NCBI GenBank assembly: GCA_020137815.1
Contig: CM035361.1
Location: forward strand, 566,024-630,023
From: Hormiphora californensis
Taxonomy: Eukaryota > Ctenophora > Tentaculata > Cydippida > Pleurobrachiidae
Length of the DNA: 64,000 bases
Reading direction: 5' to 3'
Shown here: piece by piece, positions 59,445 to 64,000 of the stretch
Position numbering within the stretch: the stretch's first letter is position 1
Layout of the letters: the number at the start of each line of letters is the position of its first letter
Notes under the pieces: generated by a model
What the model was told of the DNA's origin: nothing
What the model saw: only the letters and a program-made list of their open reading frames with translations
Databases searched by the model: none
Translations under genes and position numbers: made by a program

Positions 59445-61041
59445 TCAGGAAAAATTGGACAGATCAATTGATAGTTTCAGATGGAAATCTGAATCCGCCG
59501 TCGCCTGAATTTGGAAAATAGTAAATTACTGTGAATTTGGGGAGGGATGTGAAAATAGTAAGTTACAGATAAAATACAGTAGAGGGTGATAAGATATATG
59601 TGATTTCAGTTTTAGATGTGTGTAAAAAGGGCCTCTAATCGGAAAGAAATCACATGGAAGGAAAAGAGGTGGTCCAGCAGAAAATTATGCAGAGTTTAGA
59701 GCAAATGGAAAACTGACATATTGATACAATGATGAACAAAAGACAGTACGATCGTTTGTTTAAGAAGATAATTAATCGATTTTGTGCAACTTTCAGATTG
59801 AACGCTATGACAAATGTGTCTATGTGAGTGAGTGTGTGTGTGTGAGTGTGAGTGGCTCTAGGTTATAGCCTACCTAAATCTGAGTAGGAACAATGGAAAT
59901 TGAATACACCATTGCAGCTGTGTATTCTATAATTGTGCTTGGTAAGGGATAATTGCTGGGAGAGAGAGAGAGAGAGATAGAGAGAGAGATAGAGACAGAG
60001 ATAGAAAAAAAGAGGGAGAAAAAAGAGAAAAAGAGGACCCCGAGAGGACCAGAAGAGAAATTTAATGTAGAAAAGAGTGTAGACAAAAGAGTATAGACAA
60101 AGAGGGGCAGCACAACCGACTGTTACAAGATTATATAACACCTTTTATTAGTGTTCCTTCCTCCTTTTATAATTGACATCTGGTAGAGAGATTGGATTTG
60201 ATACCATCCGGATGCATCCTAAACATCCAATTTTTGTGTTGGGCGTGTGTGTTGGTAGACTTTGTGGGCGTGTGTTGTGGGCGTGTGTGTTGGTAGACTT
60301 TGTGGGGGTGTGTGTACTAGACTTTGTGGGCGTGTGTAAACTAATGGTGTTGAAGCTGCATGCCACGAGATACAACACACACAAACTACACCACGATAAT
60401 GAACACGGGTTTGCAAACTACACCACGAGATACAAAATGAATACTAAAGTAAAACCCAAACTGAAAAGGCTCCCTAACCTTGAAGTCTCTTATCTCATCA
60501 GGAGGTGGAGCTATTCAGACGGTCTTAGTATGACCGTGGGAAAGGTCACAAAACCCAAGTAGGGGGCTTTTTTTAGTTTGGGTTTTACTTCAACACGATA
60601 CATGAGAGATATGATATGTGATACACTGCTCTATACGACATTTGCTAACATATAACATAGCAAAGTGTGCGGCTAACGTTCCTAACATATCGGAACATGT
60701 CTAACACATTTGAAGGGGCTAGCATTACACGTTCCTAACATAGGGGCTAGCATGACATAGGGATATAAAGCAGAGCAGGGAGTTTTAATAGTGCATCTTA
60801 GAGTTATATAGCCGTTTTATTTTGTAATATTCTATATTAATTAATTAATTAATTAATTATTAGTTAATTAATTAATATATTAGAGATATAACGCAGCAAC
60901 ATGCAGCACAATTCTTACCGCAGCAAACTCCTCAAAAGATATCTTTCCATCACCGTCCCTGTCCGCGATTAGAATGGTCTTGTCAACGATCTGTTGTAGT
61001 TGGACATCCTTCAAGTTAGTTCCAACCATCATTTTTAGGAC
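59445..61041 (-). CDS. PPP3R1: Calcineurin B (EF-hand regulatory subunit), 3' exons only
   Basis: Exon 61041-60919 encodes [20 protein letters not shown] then [16 protein letters not shown], which is the fourth EF-hand of calcineurin B with its calcium-binding loop intact. The likely final exon 59504-59445 (phase 0, stop TGA) encodes [12 protein letters not shown], a diverged form of the usual short tail. Calcineurin B binds Ca2+ and activates the phosphatase calcineurin A in the cytosol. Exons for the N-terminal myristoylation site and EF-hands 1-3 should lie above 61041 but were not seen, so they lie outside the window (with the plus-strand gene at 62-64 kb inside an intron), or this is a broken copy. 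The last exon is the weaker call. Confidence 0.72.
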
Positions 61042-61135
61042 CTGGATGAGGGAAGAGAGGGGTTGGAAAATTGGAGTAGATTGCTGTCTAATTAGGACCT
61101 GGATGGGGGAAGAGAGGGGTTGGAAACTGTCTAAT
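61034..61135. repeat. Tandem duplication at the calcineurin B exon acceptor
   Basis: 'ttaggacctggatgagggaagagaggggttggaaa' at 61035 recurs at 61094 with one change. It spans seven exonic bases and the acceptor. Confidence 0.88.
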
Positions 61136-61184
61136 TTGTATAAAGAACTGACAACAGTAGATAAATTTAGTACCGGACCATTTA

Positions 61185-61224
61185 ATTGGGAAGGTGTATT
61201 GCAGTGCAGTACACCTTCCCAATA
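61185..61224. repeat. Short palindrome
   Basis: attgggaaggtgtattgcag / ctgca...tacaccttcccaat, arms of about 18 bases. The sequence 61230-62000 shows only gttacc-rich runs (61901-62005) and no gene. Confidence 0.75.
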
Positions 61225-62002
61225 TAATTCATGTTCAATACAATACACACAGAGAGTGTGAGTGAATGGTGTGTGACATCCCCTGGAGAGACTAGAAAGG
61301 TATAAAGACCATGGTAGTAATATTACTACAGTACACTTGAATTGTAGCGCAGATACAGGCATATTAACAGAACACGGGACGAACTTTAGTACACAGTTAC
61401 AGAACTGAGTGGTATCTGTGTGAATGTAAGAACAACTAGTACAACAACAACTAGTACAACATCAATTGTTCCTGGTTCAATTCTTAATCAAATACAGAAT
61501 TTTTCGCTTTTCTTCCCTATTTAATTCTTGCTCAGATTACTTTCATTAGTCATTAGTCGTGTACACTATTATAGTGTGTATAATACAAACATATATAATG
61601 CGTTGTTGTGCAGTACCAGCTATAATGCAGTAAAATCTGGCAAAAGTTTTTGCATTATTTACATGGTTTGTTTACAGAATTGTTATACTGTGCACGGTTT
61701 TTCCATCACGCTACCTATTTGCACCCCCATGGCCACTGCTATAACCCCCACCTTGTTATGGCGTGTGTTTTTGTTGTCAAACTTTGAACAGATTTTAATA
61801 TACCATCTTTACTTTATATGATTGATGAACCATTCCAAATGTTATATCTGATGGATTCTATAGTACTATCGTTCATTCGTGAAATCCCTTTTCCTGTATG
61901 TTCTAGTTACCATGTCCAGTTGCCCCAAGTTACCTTTAGTTGCCCTATTTTCTGCTAGTTACCAAACGTTACCCTAGTTACGACTTGTTACCCCTAGTTA
62001 CC

Positions 62003-63916
62003 ATGTCGAGCGGTGCGGTATGGATCCTTGGGTGCCACAGGCATCTCTACACAACACTTGTTAGCGCTGTACAGTGTATTCACTATCGGAAACACTCAAA
62101 GGGTACAGTTCTACACGTCTTTTACCAAACTCTGGCTGTTGCAACCTCCTCGATATTTTCCGTCAAAATTGTTTGGTGATGAAATCCCCTATTATGTTAT
62201 AATCCCCTATTATGTTATAGTACTCAGCCTGCTCCGCAGGCTTCGTTCAGCCGCGCCTCGCGCGGCTAGTGTAGGGGTGACTGCGTCACCAACAAAATTG
62301 TGTCGGTTTCAACTCTCAGTTCAACCCCCCCCTCCCAGCTCCACTCTTACATTTCTCGTGTGATGTGACGAGTGTGTGGTGGTGCCAGGTGCACACAGAC
62401 ACACAGATGTGTGGTTTAATTCCCTGATGTGTGTGGTCTGCAGCACTATGGCACGTGTCCAATTATTTATCTCTCCACTGCTGCTTTAATATCCAATAAT
62501 TATACACACATTATTTCAGCTCTTCAGCTTCTCGAGGCAGTCTTACACAGCACACGAAATACACAGGTGAAAACACAATCTGAATTATGGGTTCAGAATA
62601 ATAGCTATGCGTCATTAAATGTTGAGAATCCTTGGTCACGCACCATTGCCTTAAATTCTACAGGTCAAGTCACTATGTCTCTACTTAATGGGTAGTTGTT
62701 ATCTGGACAGTAGGGGAGATAGAAACCAGGCAGCAGAGTGTCTGGAGATGGCTGAGAGATTACTGACACAGACCACAAAATCTACCGCAGTAACCCGGCA
62801 CATGGACAAACTAGGAACGGGTTAGTGTGATGATGTCATGAGTTAGTATGACGCAATGAGTTTTTATGACGTCACATGGTTTGTCGTGACGTCACATGGT
62901 TTGTCGTGACGTCACATGGTTTGTCGTGACGTCACATGGTTTGTCGTGACGTCACATGGTTTGTCGTGACGTCACATGGTTTGTCGTGACGTCACATGGT
63001 TTGTCGTGACGTCACATGGTTTGTCGTTACGTCACATGGTTTGTCGTGACGTCACTTCATAGTAACTCAATTAAAATCTTAAATTACTTGTTTTAATACA
63101 TCTGTCAGTTACTTGCACCGTAGGTTGAAAATAATCAGCATTTTAATATTTTTAACCCCCACAGATGCGTTGCTAAGCGTAGTCAGGGAGACTCAGATTC
63201 AACTATCTCTCCTCATGGAGCAGGACAGTGTGACAGACTGCAGCACCCTTGGGACAGGGGATGATTTCATGGACTGGGACCTGGAGGAGGATGAGGGAGC
63301 GGGGAGGAGCACTGATATTACTCTTACACATGTCGAGGATATTTTCCATCAAGGTGAGGGATCTTATTTTAAATATTCTCTCTTGTGGTTCTCTCCTCAC
63401 TAGTCACTAGAAAGAACAATTAATATGACGTTATGATTTCTGGAAAAAGTAAGCCTATTTCTTTACTCACACATTTTAGTAAGTGCACTAGATGCAATTT
63501 GTTATTTCCGTAAAAAGCCTCAACATTGATTTCGATATCAGTTTAGCAGAATGATCACCTCTAAATTCCGCTACTCGCTAGGAACCATTTGCGATTGCAT
63601 GCTAATCACCTCCGGCATCTCACCTCCAAGCAAACCTACCTCCAACTCCACCTCCCTTCCTTCTTTGTTTTAGTTCGACTCCCCGGAGGGTCTCCACTTA
63701 AAGAACACTTTAAAATACTGCTGGTCTCCGGTCCGGAGAGTCTCCAGTCCAGCAGTGTTATAACCGTTCCTCCTTTCAGGGGAAGAGTACATGGTGGCCG
63801 GTCTCGAGGGGGACGCAGCAACCCTCTATCTGGAACAACTGGGAAAACTAAAGGAGTGTGCGGTCCACCTTACTAAATATGATATTCTCAATTACCTTCT
63901 TTTGATCGCAGAGTAA
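62003..63916 (+). CDS. Unrecognised gene, helical (TPR-like) acidic protein
   Basis: Exons 62003-62102 (weak), 62520-62566, 62664-62820, 63165-63353 and 63780-63916 join in phase. I do not recognise the family. Visible: amphipathic helical stretches (ALQLLEAVLHSTRN; LCLYLMGSCYLDSRGDRNQA then AECLEMAERLL) that look like tetratricopeptide-type pairs; a linker rich in Asp/Glu (DDFMDWDLEEDEGAG); and a final helix (YLEQLGKLKECAVHL). The chain ends at TAA 63914, but the bases there (GCAGA|GTAAGA) also make a donor, so the gene may continue past the window. The ATG at 62003 is only one possible start. The intron 62821-63164 holds a 20-bp repeat array. Confidence 0.6.
62867..63055. repeat. Ten tandem 20-bp units each with a CRE palindrome
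   Basis: Unit tgacgtcacatggtttgtcg, ten copies at exact 20-bp spacing (62867 to 63047); nine carry the full TGACGTCA site and one reads TTACGTCA. TGACGTCA is the consensus CREB/ATF site. The array lies in an intron of the unrecognised gene. Confidence 0.93.
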
Positions 63917-64000
63917 GATTTATTTTGGTAATATTATTATTGATTTTATAATGGTATCAATAAGATTAAGTCATAAATTGTACACCAGACTTTGCTGAGC

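Overview
The window looks like nuclear DNA of an animal, most likely a marine invertebrate. It is AT-rich, its genes are split by short GT-AG introns, and it is crowded with small palindromic (MITE or foldback) elements, microsatellites and fragments of non-LTR retrotransposons. The gene set (a RECQL5 helicase with an SRI-like end, ERO1, an OST-alpha transporter, trichoplein, calcineurin B, a D8C-domain secreted protein and an Ly6/uPAR protein) is metazoan. I cannot name the species. No rRNA, tRNA or CRISPR array was recognised. All gene models were built by hand from splice signals, reading-frame phase and recalled similarity to known families. No database search was run.

Layout, left to right: (1) a D8C (uromodulin/GP2-type) secreted protein on the minus strand, running off the left edge (1-3027). 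(2) RECQL5 on the minus strand, 16 exons (4432-10902). (3) A gene-free repeat island (about 11.2-17.8 kb) with a LINE fragment, a duplicated segment and several foldback elements. (4) ERO1 on the minus strand, 11 exons (18076-26571), whose 5' end is lost in 1.3 kb of homopolymer noise (26.7-28.0 kb). (5) An OST-alpha/SLC51A-like transporter on the plus strand (29124-32481). (6) Trichoplein (TCHP) on the minus strand, 13 exons over 20 kb (35220-55640). Its large intron 7 holds an Ly6/uPAR gene on the plus strand (43842-49121), whose own last intron holds a Penelope-like reverse transcriptase broken by a further insertion. (7) A repeat-rich stretch (56.5-58.2 kb). (8) The 3' end of a calcineurin B gene on the minus strand (59445-61041). 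(9) An unrecognised helical-protein gene on the plus strand (62003-63916).

The genes do not form a pathway. They are ordinary cell-biology genes: DNA repair, ER oxidative folding, solute transport, keratin/centriole biology and Ca2+ signalling.

Two observations stand out. First, the RECQL5 C-terminal region carries four copies of a GFxxAS motif resembling the RAD51-binding core of BRC repeats, where human RECQL5 has one variant copy. Second, at seven or eight separate places a tandem duplication or minisatellite starts exactly at an exon-intron junction and copies the splice site plus a few exonic bases. This hints at a recurrent process that duplicates DNA at splice junctions.
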